32,404 nucleotides of DNA from an uncultured Pelagibacteraceae bacterium (GTDB lineage Bacteria > Pseudomonadota > Alphaproteobacteria > Pelagibacterales > Pelagibacteraceae). The translations under genes were made by a program, and so were the position numbers. Position 1 is the first letter of the stretch; each line of letters opens with the position of its first letter. The DNA lies in assembly GCA_902579925.1 (NCBI GenBank), contig CACHIS010000009.1, positions 1 to 32,404 of the forward strand, given 5' to 3'. Of this stretch, positions 17,324 through 26,146 are shown one piece after another. Below the pieces are notes generated by a model. That model did not search any database and had not been told where the DNA came from. It saw only the letters and a list, made by a program, of their open reading frames with translations.

Positions 17324-19673
17324 AACGTTAATTGTAATTACAATCATAAGTCTACTTTTTTTAATGCACAAATCGTTTTCTCAAGAAATCGATTTACAGG
17401 CTAAAGATATCGAATTTTCTGATGAACAAAATTTAACAATTGCAAATGACGCTACTGCAATCATTAAAAAAGATGGCATAATTATTAAAGGTAAAAAAAT
17501 TGAATATTTTAAAGATAAGTCCTTTTTATTAATAAAGAATGGTAAAATTTCATCAACTGATGAAAGTTTCAAAATCAGCTCTGAAATTATTGAATATAAA
17601 ATAGACGAGTCTAATCTTATTTTAATTAAGAATGTTAAATTGAAGGATAACATAAACAATTTAATAATGGAATCTGATAAAATAGAATATGATTTAAAAA
17701 GACGAAAAATTATAAGTGAAAGCTTGTCAGAAATAATTGATGAATTTAATAATATTTATAAAGTAAGAAGTTTTGAGTATTTTATCGATAAAAAAATAAT
17801 CAAATTAGATAATCTTTTTGCATTGGATGATAATAAAAATTCATTTTTAGTAGACCTTGCATACTTAGACTTAAATAAAAAAGAATTAATAGCAAAAGAT
17901 ATTAGTATGAACTTTAAATTGGTAGAAGATTCAGAAAATGAACCCAGACTAAAAGGTCGAAGCCTAATAAGTAATGAAAAAAATACAATCGTAAAAAAAG
18001 GAACTTTTACTTTTTGTAAAAAAAGAGAAAAATGTCCACCTTGGGAAATGAGTGCTGATGAAATCAAGCATGATAAACAAAAAAAAACAATCTATTACAA
18101 AAATGCAAGTTTAAAAATCTATGATAAAAAAATTTTTTATTTTCCAAAATTTTTTCATCCCGATCCGACAGTAAAAAGACAAAGTGGTTTTCTGATACCT
18201 AGATTTCAAGATAATAGTACATCTGGTTTGTCTTTAACTTTACCCTATTTTTTTGCTTTAGCCGAGAATAGAGATTTAACTTTAACTCCAAGACTTTTTA
18301 ATGACGATAAAGTTTTGGTTCAGACAGAATTTAGAGAAAAAAATAAAAATTCGAACCATATAATTGATGTGAGTCAATTTCTATCAAGTAATGAAAATTC
18401 AAAAGGTCACCTATTTTATAATTTCAATAAAAATTTGAGTAGTGATAAATTTGATAATTTGGAATTTAATATACAGCTAGAACAAGTTACAGATGAAACA
18501 TACTTAAAAGTTAATAAAATTGAGAGTCCTATAATTAAAAATTTTTCTAATCTAACGAACTCATTAAATCTTCAGATGAATAATGAAGACGTTTCAATTG
18601 ATACAAATCTTAATGTTTATGAGGATCTGACTAAAAATGATAGCGATAAGTATGAATATGTACCTAATTTTAGTTTTTCAAAAATTATAAATGATAATTA
18701 TTCATTTAACTCTAATGGATATTATAAAAATTATAATACAAATATTACTGAGAAAGTATTGATAAATAATTTTGATTTTCAATCAAACCAAAGATTATTT
18801 AACAGTGGATTAATTAATGAAAAAATATTCTCACTTAAAAATGTAAACTCAGGTTCTACAAATTCGAGTGATTTTAAAGACAAAAATTCTTCAACCATAA
18901 TCCCCACTTTTCAAACTAATTTCACCTACCCTTTAAATAAAGAGAGTTTAGAATTTAATAATCGGATAAATCCAAAATTATCTCTAAGATTAAGTTTACC
19001 GAGCTCTAAAGATGTTCGAAAAAAAGATAGAACAATAGGATATGAAAATATTTATGACTTAGATCGATTAGGCATACCGGATTCAAGTGAGGGTGGAATT
19101 TCTGCAACTTATGGTTATGAATTTATTAAAATTGATAAATCAAACTTTGATGAAAAAATAAAATTTGGTTTTGCGAATAATTTGAGATTTGAGGAAGATA
19201 AAGATTTACCTACAAATAGTAATTTGGGAGATAAAGTTTCAGATTTTGTGGGTTTATTAGAATACAAGCATAATGATAATTTTAAATTTAATTATGATTT
19301 TTCTTTTAAGAATAATTTAGATGATAAGAACTTCGAGCTTTTTGGATTCGAATATTATCTAAATAAATTTTCTTCAAAGTTTGAATATTTAAATAAAAAC
19401 AATAGTAATTTAAAATCTTCATATCTAAAAAATAAGACTAGTTTCAATTTTGATGAAAAAAATAGTTTAATTTTTGAGACAAGTGAAAATAAAGAAAAAA
19501 GTTTTACTGAGTTTTATAATATTATTTATCAATACGAAAATGACTGTCTTAAAGCTGGAATTGAGTATAATAAAGAATATTATAGTGACGGAGATCTTGA
19601 GCCTTCTGAAAATTTATTTTTCAAAATTACTATTTTGCCATTTGGTGGATTCAATACCCCTAATTTAAGATGA
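17313..19673 (+). CDS. lptD: LPS-assembly protein LptD
   Basis: Outer-membrane barrel that, with LptE, inserts LPS into the outer leaflet. It has 786 aa, close to family size. A signal peptide covers about residues 1-23 (ending SFSQ). The OstA/LptA-like beta-jellyroll follows (about 25-220), with LQAKDIEF and YFKDKSFLLIKNGKI-type repeats. The conserved junction FYFPKFFHPDPTVKRQSGFLIP leads into a long beta-barrel rich in Asn, Asp and Phe. Cysteines are few: Cys235 and Cys241 near the junction and Cys745 near the C-terminus. This allows one inter-domain disulfide like those that switch on LptD in E. coli. No LptE gene is seen. It overlaps surA by 4 bases (ATGA), which suggests coupled synthesis with its likely chaperone. 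Confidence 0.93.
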   Translation: MKNKTLIVITIISLLFLMHKSFSQEIDLQAKDIEFSDEQNLTIANDATAIIKKDGIIIKGKKIEYFKDKSFLLIKNGKISSTDESFKISSEIIEYKIDESNLILIKNVKLKDNINNLIMESDKIEYDLKRRKIISESLSEIIDEFNNIYKVRSFEYFIDKKIIKLDNLFALDDNKNSFLVDLAYLDLNKKELIAKDISMNFKLVEDSENEPRLKGRSLISNEKNTIVKKGTFTFCKKREKCPPWEMSADEIKHDKQKKTIYYKNASLKIYDKKIFYFPKFFHPDPTVKRQSGFLIPRFQDNSTSGLSLTLPYFFALAENRDLTLTPRLFNDDKVLVQTEFREKNKNSNHIIDVSQFLSSNENSKGHLFYNFNKNLSSDKFDNLEFNIQLEQVTDETYLKVNKIESPIIKNFSNLTNSLNLQMNNEDVSIDTNLNVYEDLTKNDSDKYEYVPNFSFSKIINDNYSFNSNGYYKNYNTNITEKVLINNFDFQSNQRLFNSGLINEKIFSLKNVNSGSTNSSDFKDKNSSTIIPTFQTNFTYPLNKESLEFNNRINPKLSLRLSLPSSKDVRKKDRTIGYENIYDLDRLGIPDSSEGGISATYGYEFIKIDKSNFDEKIKFGFANNLRFEEDKDLPTNSNLGDKVSDFVGLLEYKHNDNFKFNYDFSFKNNLDDKNFELFGFEYYLNKFSSKFEYLNKNNSNLKSSYLKNKTSFNFDEKNSLIFETSENKEKSFTEFYNIIYQYENDCLKAGIEYNKEYYSDGDLEPSENLFFKITILPFGGFNTPNLR

Positions 19674-20605
19674 TTAAATTAAGAAGATCAATTATTTTAA
19701 TCTGCGTTTTTTTTTCATTAGTAAATTATTGTTACTCAAAAATCGAACTAAAAATAATAATGAAAATCGACAACGAAATAATTACATCACTCGATTTAGA
19801 AAAAGAAATTAATTATCTTGTAGCTCTAAATCCAAAACTTAGTCAAATTGACAGAAATGAATTATTGTTAATTGCTAAGAAATCAACTATTAAAGAATTT
19901 ATCAAAAAGAAAGAAATTCAAAAATATAAAGAATTAGACTTAACAAACCCACAGATTAATGATGTTTTAAATAATCTAATTAAAAATTTAAATCTTAGTA
20001 CTGAAAAACAACTTAAAGATTATATTAGAAATTTTAATTTATCTATTGAGGATTTAAAAAGAAAAATTGAAATTGAAAATGAATGGAAAAATCTTATTTA
20101 TAGTAGGTATATAAAATCAGTAAAAATCGATAAAGATGAATTAATTAAAAAAATTGAAAAAATTAGTAAAGAAAAATTTTTGAAAGAATATAATTTATCT
20201 GAAATAGTTTTCGCGAAAAAAAATAATGAAAATCTGGATGAATTATTCAAAGCTATACAGGAAAGTATTCAAATAAATGGATTTGAAAATACTGCAAACA
20301 TTTATAGTATATCCAATAGTTCAAAAGTCGGTGGTAAAATAGGCTGGGTAAGAGAAGATAGTTTATCAGATCAGATTATTTTAAGATTAAAAGACTTAAA
20401 AAATGGTGAGTATAGTTCTCTTATACAGATCAATAATAATTTTTTTGTTTTCAAAATTAATGAAATAAGAAAAATACAGGTTGAGATAGATAAAAAAAAA
20501 GAAATAAATAAAATGACAATAATTGAAACATCTAAACAATTAGATAAATTTTCTAATATTTTTTATAATAAAATAAAATTAAATAGTAAAATAAGTGAAT
20601 TTTAA
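19670..20605 (+). CDS. surA: SurA-like periplasmic peptidyl-prolyl isomerase/chaperone
   Basis: Predicted periplasmic chaperone for outer-membrane proteins such as LptD. It has 311 aa, shorter than E. coli SurA (428). A signal peptide covers about residues 1-24. A SurA N-domain follows (KIDNEIITSLDLEKEINYL onward), with charged helices to about 165. Then one parvulin-type domain (about 175-270) has SEIVFAKK, SSKVGGKIGWVRED, LKDLKNGEYSSLI and FVFKINEIR. SurA usually has two parvulin domains; one is present here. Its position between lptD and pdxA is the classic surA position. It overlaps pdxA by 11 bases. Confidence 0.87.
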   Translation: MIKLRRSIILICVFFSLVNYCYSKIELKIIMKIDNEIITSLDLEKEINYLVALNPKLSQIDRNELLLIAKKSTIKEFIKKKEIQKYKELDLTNPQINDVLNNLIKNLNLSTEKQLKDYIRNFNLSIEDLKRKIEIENEWKNLIYSRYIKSVKIDKDELIKKIEKISKEKFLKEYNLSEIVFAKKNNENLDELFKAIQESIQINGFENTANIYSISNSSKVGGKIGWVREDSLSDQIILRLKDLKNGEYSSLIQINNNFFVFKINEIRKIQVEIDKKKEINKMTIIETSKQLDKFSNIFYNKIKLNSKISEF

Positions 20606-21524
20606 ACCCATATTAATTGTCCCAGGAGAAAAAAAGAGCATTTTTTTTGAAATTTTTTTTAAGTCTATTAAATCAAAAAAAATTATTTGTCCTTTGGTTT
20701 TAATTTGTAACAAAAAAATTTTATCTAAAGAAATTAAAAGATATAAATTTAAAAAAAAAATTGAAGTAGTTAGTTATAGTAATATTCTTGAAAAAAAATT
20801 ATTAAATAAAAAAATTTACTTAATAGATATAAATAATCAAAAATCAAAAAATTACGTTCAAAAATGTTTTCAATTAGCCTTCAAACTTATTAAAAATGGT
20901 CTGTCAAATAAGCTACTTAATGGCCCAATAAATAAATCAAAAATTTTAAAAAAAAAATATCTAGGTATTACAGAATATGTAGCTAAGAACTTTAAACAAA
21001 AAAAATTTGCCATGCTGATATATAATCAAAAATTATCTGTTTGCCCAATAACAACACATTTGCCACTAAAATATGTAAGTAAAAAGATTACTAAAAAATT
21101 ACTAAAGGAGAAAATTCTTATTGTAAATAATTTTTTTGAAAAATTTCTTCTTTTTAAACCAAGAATTGGAATAGTTGGTCTTAACCCACACTGCGAAAGC
21201 GTTTCAAATTATAATGAAGATACAAAAATTATACTTCCAGTCGTCAATTCGCTTAAAAAAAAGTTTTTTCTCAAAGGACCAATACCATCTGATACAATAT
21301 TTTTAAAAGAAAACAGGAAGAATTTTGATGTTATTATTGGAATGTATCATGATCAAGTTTTGACTCCAATCAAAACTCTTTTCGAATATGACGCAATCAA
21401 TATTACAATAGGGTTACCTTTTTTAAGAGTTACACCGGATCATGGTCCAAATGAAATCATGGTCGGAAAAAATAAATCTAATCCTAAAAGTTTAATAAAA
21501 GCAATGAGTTTTTTAGATAGATAA
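20595..21524 (+). CDS. pdxA: 4-hydroxythreonine-4-phosphate dehydrogenase PdxA (divergent)
   Basis: NAD-dependent enzyme of the DXP-dependent pyridoxal phosphate pathway. It has 309 aa, slightly short. Recognisable blocks are LLNGPINKSKI, ITEYVAKN, CPITTHLPLKYV, GIVGLNPHCES, GPIPSDTIFL, IIGMYHDQVLTPIKTL and the final NITIGLPFLRVTPDHGP, so the zinc-binding histidines (TTH, YHD, PDH) are kept. The usual N-terminal GDPxGIGPE motif is degenerate, reading VPGEKKSIFFE at about residues 9-19. The start is a GTG at 20595, 11 bases inside surA. It is followed after 2 bases by rsmA, the usual pdxA-rsmA order. Confidence 0.9.
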   Translation: MNFKPILIVPGEKKSIFFEIFFKSIKSKKIICPLVLICNKKILSKEIKRYKFKKKIEVVSYSNILEKKLLNKKIYLIDINNQKSKNYVQKCFQLAFKLIKNGLSNKLLNGPINKSKILKKKYLGITEYVAKNFKQKKFAMLIYNQKLSVCPITTHLPLKYVSKKITKKLLKEKILIVNNFFEKFLLFKPRIGIVGLNPHCESVSNYNEDTKIILPVVNSLKKKFFLKGPIPSDTIFLKENRKNFDVIIGMYHDQVLTPIKTLFEYDAINITIGLPFLRVTPDHGPNEIMVGKNKSNPKSLIKAMSFLDR

Positions 21525-21526
21525 AA

Positions 21527-22309
21527 ATGATTAAGGCAAAAAAAAGCCTAGGGCAAAATTTTTTAATTAATCAAGATATAATCAAAAAAATTATTAATGT
21601 TGTAGATATAAAAAATAAAAATGTTTTAGAAATAGGCCCTGGAACTGGAAATTTAACTTTAGAAATATTAAGAAAAACACCAAAAAAAGTTATTTTAATT
21701 GAAAAAGATATTAACTTATCAAATCTTCTTCAAAAAAAATTTAAAAAAAATGTTAAGATCATCAATGAAGATATCTTAAAGATAAATGAAAATATTTTAT
21801 GTGATGAATCTTTAATAGTATTTGGTAATTTACCATATAATATTTCTACAGAAATTTTAAGTAAATGGATATTAAACTTAAACAAAAATAAAATTTGGTT
21901 TAGTTATCTTATACTTATGTTCCAAAAAGAGGTTGCAGATAGAATAATATCTAAGTTTAATACTAAAGATTATGGTAGACTTTCAGTTTTAGCCAATTGG
22001 AGACTTAAGATTAGAAAAATTATTGATGTAGATGCAGCTAGTTTTAGACCAAAGCCAAAAGTGGATAGCACAGTTTTATTTTTTGAACCAAAGAAAAATT
22101 TCTTTGAATTTAAGAATCCAAAAAACCTTGAAAAAATTACAAGAATTTTTTTTATGCATAGAAGAAAAATGATAAAAAAACCTTACAAACAACTATTTGA
22201 TAAAAATGAAAACATAGCATTTCAAATGGGTATCGATTTAAACTTAAGACCTCAAAATCTAAATTTTGATACTTATTACGAATTAACGAAAAAATATGAG
22301 TATTTATGA
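21527..22309 (+). CDS. rsmA: 16S rRNA dimethyladenosine transferase RsmA (KsgA)
   Basis: Dimethylates two adjacent adenines (A1518/A1519 in E. coli numbering) in the 3' loop of 16S rRNA during small-subunit maturation. It has 260 aa. Motifs are the N-terminal [17 protein letters not shown]-binding [16 protein letters not shown], the acidic end of strand 2 (LIEKDINL), the catalytic NLPYNIST, and the C-terminal [16 protein letters not shown] and [12 protein letters not shown] blocks. It is the last gene of the lptF-rsmA run and overlaps the convergent gmk by 6 bases. Confidence 0.96.
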   Translation: MIKAKKSLGQNFLINQDIIKKIINVVDIKNKNVLEIGPGTGNLTLEILRKTPKKVILIEKDINLSNLLQKKFKKNVKIINEDILKINENILCDESLIVFGNLPYNISTEILSKWILNLNKNKIWFSYLILMFQKEVADRIISKFNTKDYGRLSVLANWRLKIRKIIDVDAASFRPKPKVDSTVLFFEPKKNFFEFKNPKNLEKITRIFFMHRRKMIKKPYKQLFDKNENIAFQMGIDLNLRPQNLNFDTYYELTKKYEYL

Positions 22310-22936
22310 AGTTAATTTTTCTATATGATTTCTTATATAATCTAAATCATAATCCTTTGATCCCTTATTGATCTCAGCATTTATCAAATTTTTTATTCTC
22401 AAATAACATTTATTTAAATCATCGTTAATTACTACATAATCATAGTTAATCCAATGAAGTACATCTCTTTCAAACTGTTTCATTCTCTCTTCAACTATAA
22501 GTTTATCCTTCATGTCTCTATTAGAAAGTCTATTAAATAAAATCTTTTTACTTGGAGGTAAAATAAAAAAAGTAATTAATTTATAATCCAATTTCTTATT
22601 CTTAATTTGGTCTGCTCCTTGCCAATCAATATCAAACAATACATTCTTTCCTTTATTTAAATTATCAATGATTGGTGTCCTAGTAGTTCCATAATAATTA
22701 TTAAAAACTTTTGCATATTCTAAGAACTCTTGATTATTAATTAATCTTTTGAATTCTTTGTCGTTTACAAAATAATAATCTTTATCAGGCAATTCTCCAT
22801 CTCTTGGTTTTCGTGTTGTGTGCGAAATTGAAATTTCAAAGTTTTCTTGCTTTGATAACAAGCTTACCAGTGTAGTTTTACCAGCTCCTGAAGGAGAAGA
22901 CAATATAACCATTGTCCCATCATTTTCTGAGGGCAT
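22304..22936 (-). CDS. gmk: Guanylate kinase
   Basis: Phosphorylates GMP to GDP, feeding the GTP and dGTP pools with Ndk. It has 210 aa. The P-loop [11 protein letters not shown] is at about residues 13-23. GMP-binding [11 protein letters not shown] and the KDYYFV block follow, then [12 protein letters not shown], the lid, and DYVVINDDL near the C-terminus. ATG 22936 is used; a second ATG at 22912 (MVILSSPSG) is also plausible and closer to some family members. It starts 10 bases after acpP on the same strand; in many alphaproteobacteria fabF, mltG and yicC lie between these two genes. It overlaps rsmA tail to tail. Confidence 0.96.
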   Translation of the reverse strand: MPSENDGTMVILSSPSGAGKTTLVSLLSKQENFEISISHTTRKPRDGELPDKDYYFVNDKEFKRLINNQEFLEYAKVFNNYYGTTRTPIIDNLNKGKNVLFDIDWQGADQIKNKKLDYKLITFFILPPSKKILFNRLSNRDMKDKLIVEERMKQFERDVLHWINYDYVVINDDLNKCYLRIKNLINAEINKGSKDYDLDYIRNHIEKLTS

Positions 22937-22946
22937 TTAAATTTTT

Positions 22947-23186
22947 CTAGTTAGCTTTGCCTTCAATAAATTTAACTGCATCACCTACAGTTAAAATTTT
23001 TTCTGCTTCGCTATCAGAAATTTCTGAACCGAATTCTTCCTCAAAAGCCATAACTAATTCAACAGTATCTAAGCTATCTGCACCTAGATCATCAATAAAA
23101 CTTGACTCGTCTGTAACTTTTGCCTCATCAATTCCTAAATGATCTGCAACTATTTTTTTTACCTTGCTTGAAACATCTTCTGACAT
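22947..23186 (-). CDS. acpP: Acyl carrier protein
   Basis: Carries growing acyl chains on a phosphopantetheine arm for fatty acid, lipid A and phospholipid synthesis. It has 79 aa. The [18 protein letters not shown] block holds the modified Ser38; helix I and the acidic surface are normal. AAGGA lies 6 bases before the ATG, one of the clearest ribosome sites in the window. A 50-bp spacer from fabG, unusually long here, holds a TATAAT, consistent with separate high-level transcription. Confidence 0.98.
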   Translation of the reverse strand: MSEDVSSKVKKIVADHLGIDEAKVTDESSFIDDLGADSLDTVELVMAFEEEFGSEISDSEAEKILTVGDAVKFIEGKAN

Positions 23187-23191
23187 ATTGA

Positions 23192-23207
23192 TCCTTTATT
23201 TATTATA
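23192..23207 (-). promoter_or_regulatory. Possible acpP promoter -10 and Shine-Dalgarno
   Basis: On the minus strand TATAAT (23207 to 23202) is followed by AAGGA (23196 to 23192) and the acpP ATG. If the -10 is used, the transcript would start within or next to the ribosome site, giving a leader of about 8-10 bases. No convincing -35 is visible. The Shine-Dalgarno part is firm and the -10 is tentative. Confidence 0.35.
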
Positions 23208-23236
23208 AATCGTTATTAGTTTAAATACTTAGATTG

Positions 23237-23974
23237 TCAAGCCATATACATGCCCCCATTTACATGCAATGTTTCTCCATTAATGTAATCAGAATGACTA
23301 GACGCTAAAAAAAGAACTGCATTAGCGATATCATCTGGCTCTCCTAATCTGGCAGATGGTATTTTAGAAATAATTATATCCTTAAATTTTTCATCAATCT
23401 TATCAGTCATCGTTGTTCTAATAAAACCTGGAGATATACAATTTATATTAATATTTTTCTTAGCATACTCTATTGCTAAACTCTTTGACATAGCCACTAT
23501 TCCTGCCTTTGATGCTGTGTAATTTGATTGTCCTAAATTACCAGTATGTCCTACAACAGAAGTAATATTAATAATTTTTCCTTTTTTATTTTTAATCATC
23601 TTTTTTATTGCAAACCTACACATTAGAAAAGTTGATGTTAAATTAATGTCTATTACTTTTTTCCATTCATCCATGCTCATTCTTATTGCTAAGTTATCCT
23701 GAGTAATTCCAGCATTATTAATAATACAATCTAAACTGCCGCCAAGTTCTTTTGATGCGTCCTCAATGAAAGTTTCTATCTTATCGCTTTTAGAAATATC
23801 AAACTTTAATATTTTGATATTATCAAAATTTTTTTTAATTTCTTCTAATTTTTCAATTTTAGTGCCTGATGCTAAAATATTGGCTCCATTTTCATGCAGC
23901 TTTTTAATAATAGAGTTCCCTATCCCTCCAGTTGCTCCTGTAACAATTATATTTTTATTTTTTAAATCATTCAT
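23237..23974 (-). CDS. fabG: 3-oxoacyl-[acyl-carrier-protein] reductase
   Basis: NADPH-dependent reduction of beta-ketoacyl-ACP in fatty acid elongation. It has 245 aa and is a short-chain dehydrogenase. The Rossmann motif GATGGIG is at residues 13-19 and NNAG at 86-89. The catalytic tetrad is Asn111, Ser139, Tyr152 and Lys156 (SNYTASK). The C-terminal end is DYINGETLHVNGGMYM, typical of FabG. It overlaps fabD by 4 bases (ATGA), and acpP follows after 50 bases. Confidence 0.97.
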   Translation of the reverse strand: MNDLKNKNIIVTGATGGIGNSIIKKLHENGANILASGTKIEKLEEIKKNFDNIKILKFDISKSDKIETFIEDASKELGGSLDCIINNAGITQDNLAIRMSMDEWKKVIDINLTSTFLMCRFAIKKMIKNKKGKIINITSVVGHTGNLGQSNYTASKAGIVAMSKSLAIEYAKKNININCISPGFIRTTMTDKIDEKFKDIIISKIPSARLGEPDDIANAVLFLASSHSDYINGETLHVNGGMYMA

Positions 23975-24897
23975 ATCTCTAAACTTTCTATATCTGATTG
24001 ACTGTTTATAGAAGTAATTTTTACATTTTGATTAATTCTTTTGATCAGACCAGTTAGTACTTTTCCAGGTCCAATTTCTATAAAATGAGTTACGCCGTGA
24101 TTTATCATATTAATAATGCTTTCTCTCCATCGAACTTTTTTTTCAATTTGACTAACTAGTAGATCTTTTAGAGCTTTAACATCTTGTATCTCATTTGCAG
24201 TGACATTAGATATTAATTTATTTTTAGACTCTTTAAATTCAATTTTATCTAACTCAAATCTCATTATCTCCGTCGCTTTTTTCATTAACTCACAATGAAA
24301 TGGAGCGCTAACTGGTAATCTTATATTTTTAATTTTTGAATTTTTTAATAATACACTTAATAACTCTAAATCAGCATTCCTACCGCTTATAACAATTTGA
24401 CCATCTGAATTATCATTAGCAACTTGAGCTTTAAAATTTTTTTCGTTATCTTTTAAAATTTTTTCGATATCATCAATTTTTTTTCCTAAAACAGCTAACA
24501 TACCACCTTCTCCCTCTGGAACGGAATTTTGCATAGCCTCACCTCTTGCTCGCAAAATTTTAATTGTTTTTTTAAAATCTAAGTATCCTGCACATGATAG
24601 AGCTGAATATTCCCCAAGAGAATGACCAGCAAAATATTTTGCATCATGCAAATTTATATTAAATTCCTCTTTAACTACTTTAAATATTGAATAACTTATC
24701 AAAAATATTGCAGGCTGAGTATTAGCAGTCAGATTTAATTTTTCTTTCGGACCTTCTAATATAATCTTTGAGATACTAAAATTTAGTGCCTCATCGGCAT
24801 CTCGAAACAATTTTTTAACTATCTTATGTTTATTAAAAAACTCTTTTCCCATTCCAACTATTTGAGAACCCTGACCTGGAAAAATTACAGAAAACAT
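23971..24897 (-). CDS. fabD: Malonyl-CoA:ACP transacylase
   Basis: Moves malonyl from CoA to ACP, supplying the extender unit made by the acetyl-CoA carboxylase encoded upstream in this window. It has 308 aa. N-terminal FPGQGSQIVGMG, the nucleophile Ser93 in GHSLGEYSAL, the conserved Arg in ARGEAMQ and the catalytic His in APFHCELM are all present, as is the FIEIGPGKVLTGL block. It heads the fabD-fabG-acpP-gmk run and is divergent from rpsF with 87 bp between starts. Confidence 0.97.
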   Translation of the reverse strand: MFSVIFPGQGSQIVGMGKEFFNKHKIVKKLFRDADEALNFSISKIILEGPKEKLNLTANTQPAIFLISYSIFKVVKEEFNINLHDAKYFAGHSLGEYSALSCAGYLDFKKTIKILRARGEAMQNSVPEGEGGMLAVLGKKIDDIEKILKDNEKNFKAQVANDNSDGQIVISGRNADLELLSVLLKNSKIKNIRLPVSAPFHCELMKKATEIMRFELDKIEFKESKNKLISNVTANEIQDVKALKDLLVSQIEKKVRWRESIINMINHGVTHFIEIGPGKVLTGLIKRINQNVKITSINSQSDIESLEI

Positions 24898-24925
24898 TTA
24901 AAAAATAAATTAATTATTGTTTTTT

Positions 24926-24953
24926 TTACTGTTGTAATTAGGAGTTTATAATA
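24926..24953 (+). promoter_or_regulatory. Predicted sigma-70-type promoter of the rpsF-rpsR-rplI operon
   Basis: TTTACT (24926-24931), a 16-base spacer and a perfect TATAAT (24948-24953) lie upstream of rpsF. The predicted transcription start is near 24960, giving a leader of about 25 bases. It sits in one of the longest gaps in the window, before a highly expressed ribosomal operon. Confidence 0.5.
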
Positions 24954-24984
24954 GTATATCCTCGTTTCTTATTAAAGAATTAAT

Positions 24985-25341
24985 ATGAATTTATACGAAC
25001 ACACAATAATTGCTAGACAAGATGCATCTCCAGCAGAGCTAAAGCAATTAACAGAAAAATATTCAAAAATTGTCGAAAAAAATGAGGGTGAAATAGTTAA
25101 AACAGAAAACTGGGGACTGTTAAATTTGTCTTATTTAATCAAGAAAAATAGAAAAGGTAGCTATATTCACTTTAAAATTAAGGGTAATGGAAAGTTAATA
25201 GAACAACTTGAAAAAAATGAGTTAATTGACAAAAAATTGTTAAGACATTTAACTGTGAAAGTTAAAGATTTTGACCTTGAAACAAATTATTTTTCAAAAA
25301 AAGAAGATGTTGAAAAAAACTCTAAAAAGGACAAGAACTAA
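24985..25341 (+). CDS. rpsF: 30S ribosomal protein S6
   Basis: Small-subunit protein that pairs with S18 on the platform of the 30S subunit. It has 118 aa. The family pattern is clear: MNLYEHTIIARQDASPAEL, the NWGLLNLSYLIKKNRKGSYIHF strand-turn-strand, and LRHLTVKV near residue 90. A lysine-rich tail follows. It is the first gene of the conserved rpsF-rpsR-rplI-dnaB order; rpsR starts 9 bases after the stop. Confidence 0.97.
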   Translation: MNLYEHTIIARQDASPAELKQLTEKYSKIVEKNEGEIVKTENWGLLNLSYLIKKNRKGSYIHFKIKGNGKLIEQLEKNELIDKKLLRHLTVKVKDFDLETNYFSKKEDVEKNSKKDKN

Positions 25342-25350
25342 AAATTTACT

Positions 25351-25623
25351 ATGCCAAAAAAACAAAGCGGAAATAGAAGAAATAAACAAAGTAACTTTGC
25401 TAAACTAAGTATTTTTCAACCTAACAAATATAAGTTTAAAAAAACTTGTCCACTTTCCATAAAAGGTGCACCAAAAATTGATTACAAAAATATTAAGCTT
25501 CTTAAAAAATATACTTCTGAAAATGGTAAAATACTTCCATCTAGAATTACTAATGTTTGCCAAAAAAAACAAAGAGAACTATCAGTGTCAATTAAAAGAG
25601 CTCGAAATTTGGCATTAATCTAA
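25351..25623 (+). CDS. rpsR: 30S ribosomal protein S18
   Basis: Small-subunit platform protein, partner of S6. It has 90 aa. The conserved core is [25 protein letters not shown] followed by [19 protein letters not shown]. The basic N-terminal extension of about 25 residues is typical of alphaproteobacterial S18. Its stop shares one base with the rplI ATG. Confidence 0.97.
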   Translation: MPKKQSGNRRNKQSNFAKLSIFQPNKYKFKKTCPLSIKGAPKIDYKNIKLLKKYTSENGKILPSRITNVCQKKQRELSVSIKRARNLALI

Positions 25624-26081
25624 TGAAAGTCATTTTGCTTGAAAATTTGAAAAGAATAGGATCTATCGGGGATGTGATAGATGTAAGAAGAGGGTTTGCT
25701 AGAAATTTTTTGATAGCTAATAAAAAAGCACTATATGCATCTAAAGAAAATATTAGAGAAGTAGAAAAAATTAAATCAGAGCTTTCAAGGAAAGATAATG
25801 AAAAAAAACAAGATGCAAAAAAAATTGCCGAAAAAATTAATAAAAAGGAATTCGATGTAAAAAAACTAAGTACAGAAAATAACGAATTATATGGTTCCGT
25901 AAAACCAACAGAAATTTCAAAATTAATTTTTGAAAATAGTAATATAGAAATCAGACCTTCAATGATACAGCCTATTAAAGAAATAAAATCTTTAGGAAAG
26001 TTTATAGTAAAAATTTCTTTGCACTCAGAAGTTGATGCTGAAATTACCATCAATGTTGAAACAGCCGAAACAATTCAATAA
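25623..26081 (+). CDS. rplI: 50S ribosomal protein L9
   Basis: Large-subunit protein with a long helix linking two globular domains, involved in reading-frame fidelity. It has 152 aa. The N-domain ([31 protein letters not shown]) has the L9 signature. A charged helix (about 45-80) leads to a C-domain with ELYGSVKPTEI. It lies 65 bases upstream of dnaB, in a gap where I see no clear terminator; a TATAAG at 26134-26139 could mark a secondary promoter for dnaB. Confidence 0.97.
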   Translation: MKVILLENLKRIGSIGDVIDVRRGFARNFLIANKKALYASKENIREVEKIKSELSRKDNEKKQDAKKIAEKINKKEFDVKKLSTENNELYGSVKPTEISKLIFENSNIEIRPSMIQPIKEIKSLGKFIVKISLHSEVDAEITINVETAETIQ

Positions 26082-26146
26082 TTATACAATTTCATCCACA
26101 GCCTCTTTTTAAATTCAAATTTTTAACCAATGTTATAAGATAGGTT

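Noticed and set aside
26082..26146. A terminator or attenuator between rplI and dnaB
   Set aside because: I find no stable inverted repeat followed by a T-run; only a TATAAG that might be a weak promoter.
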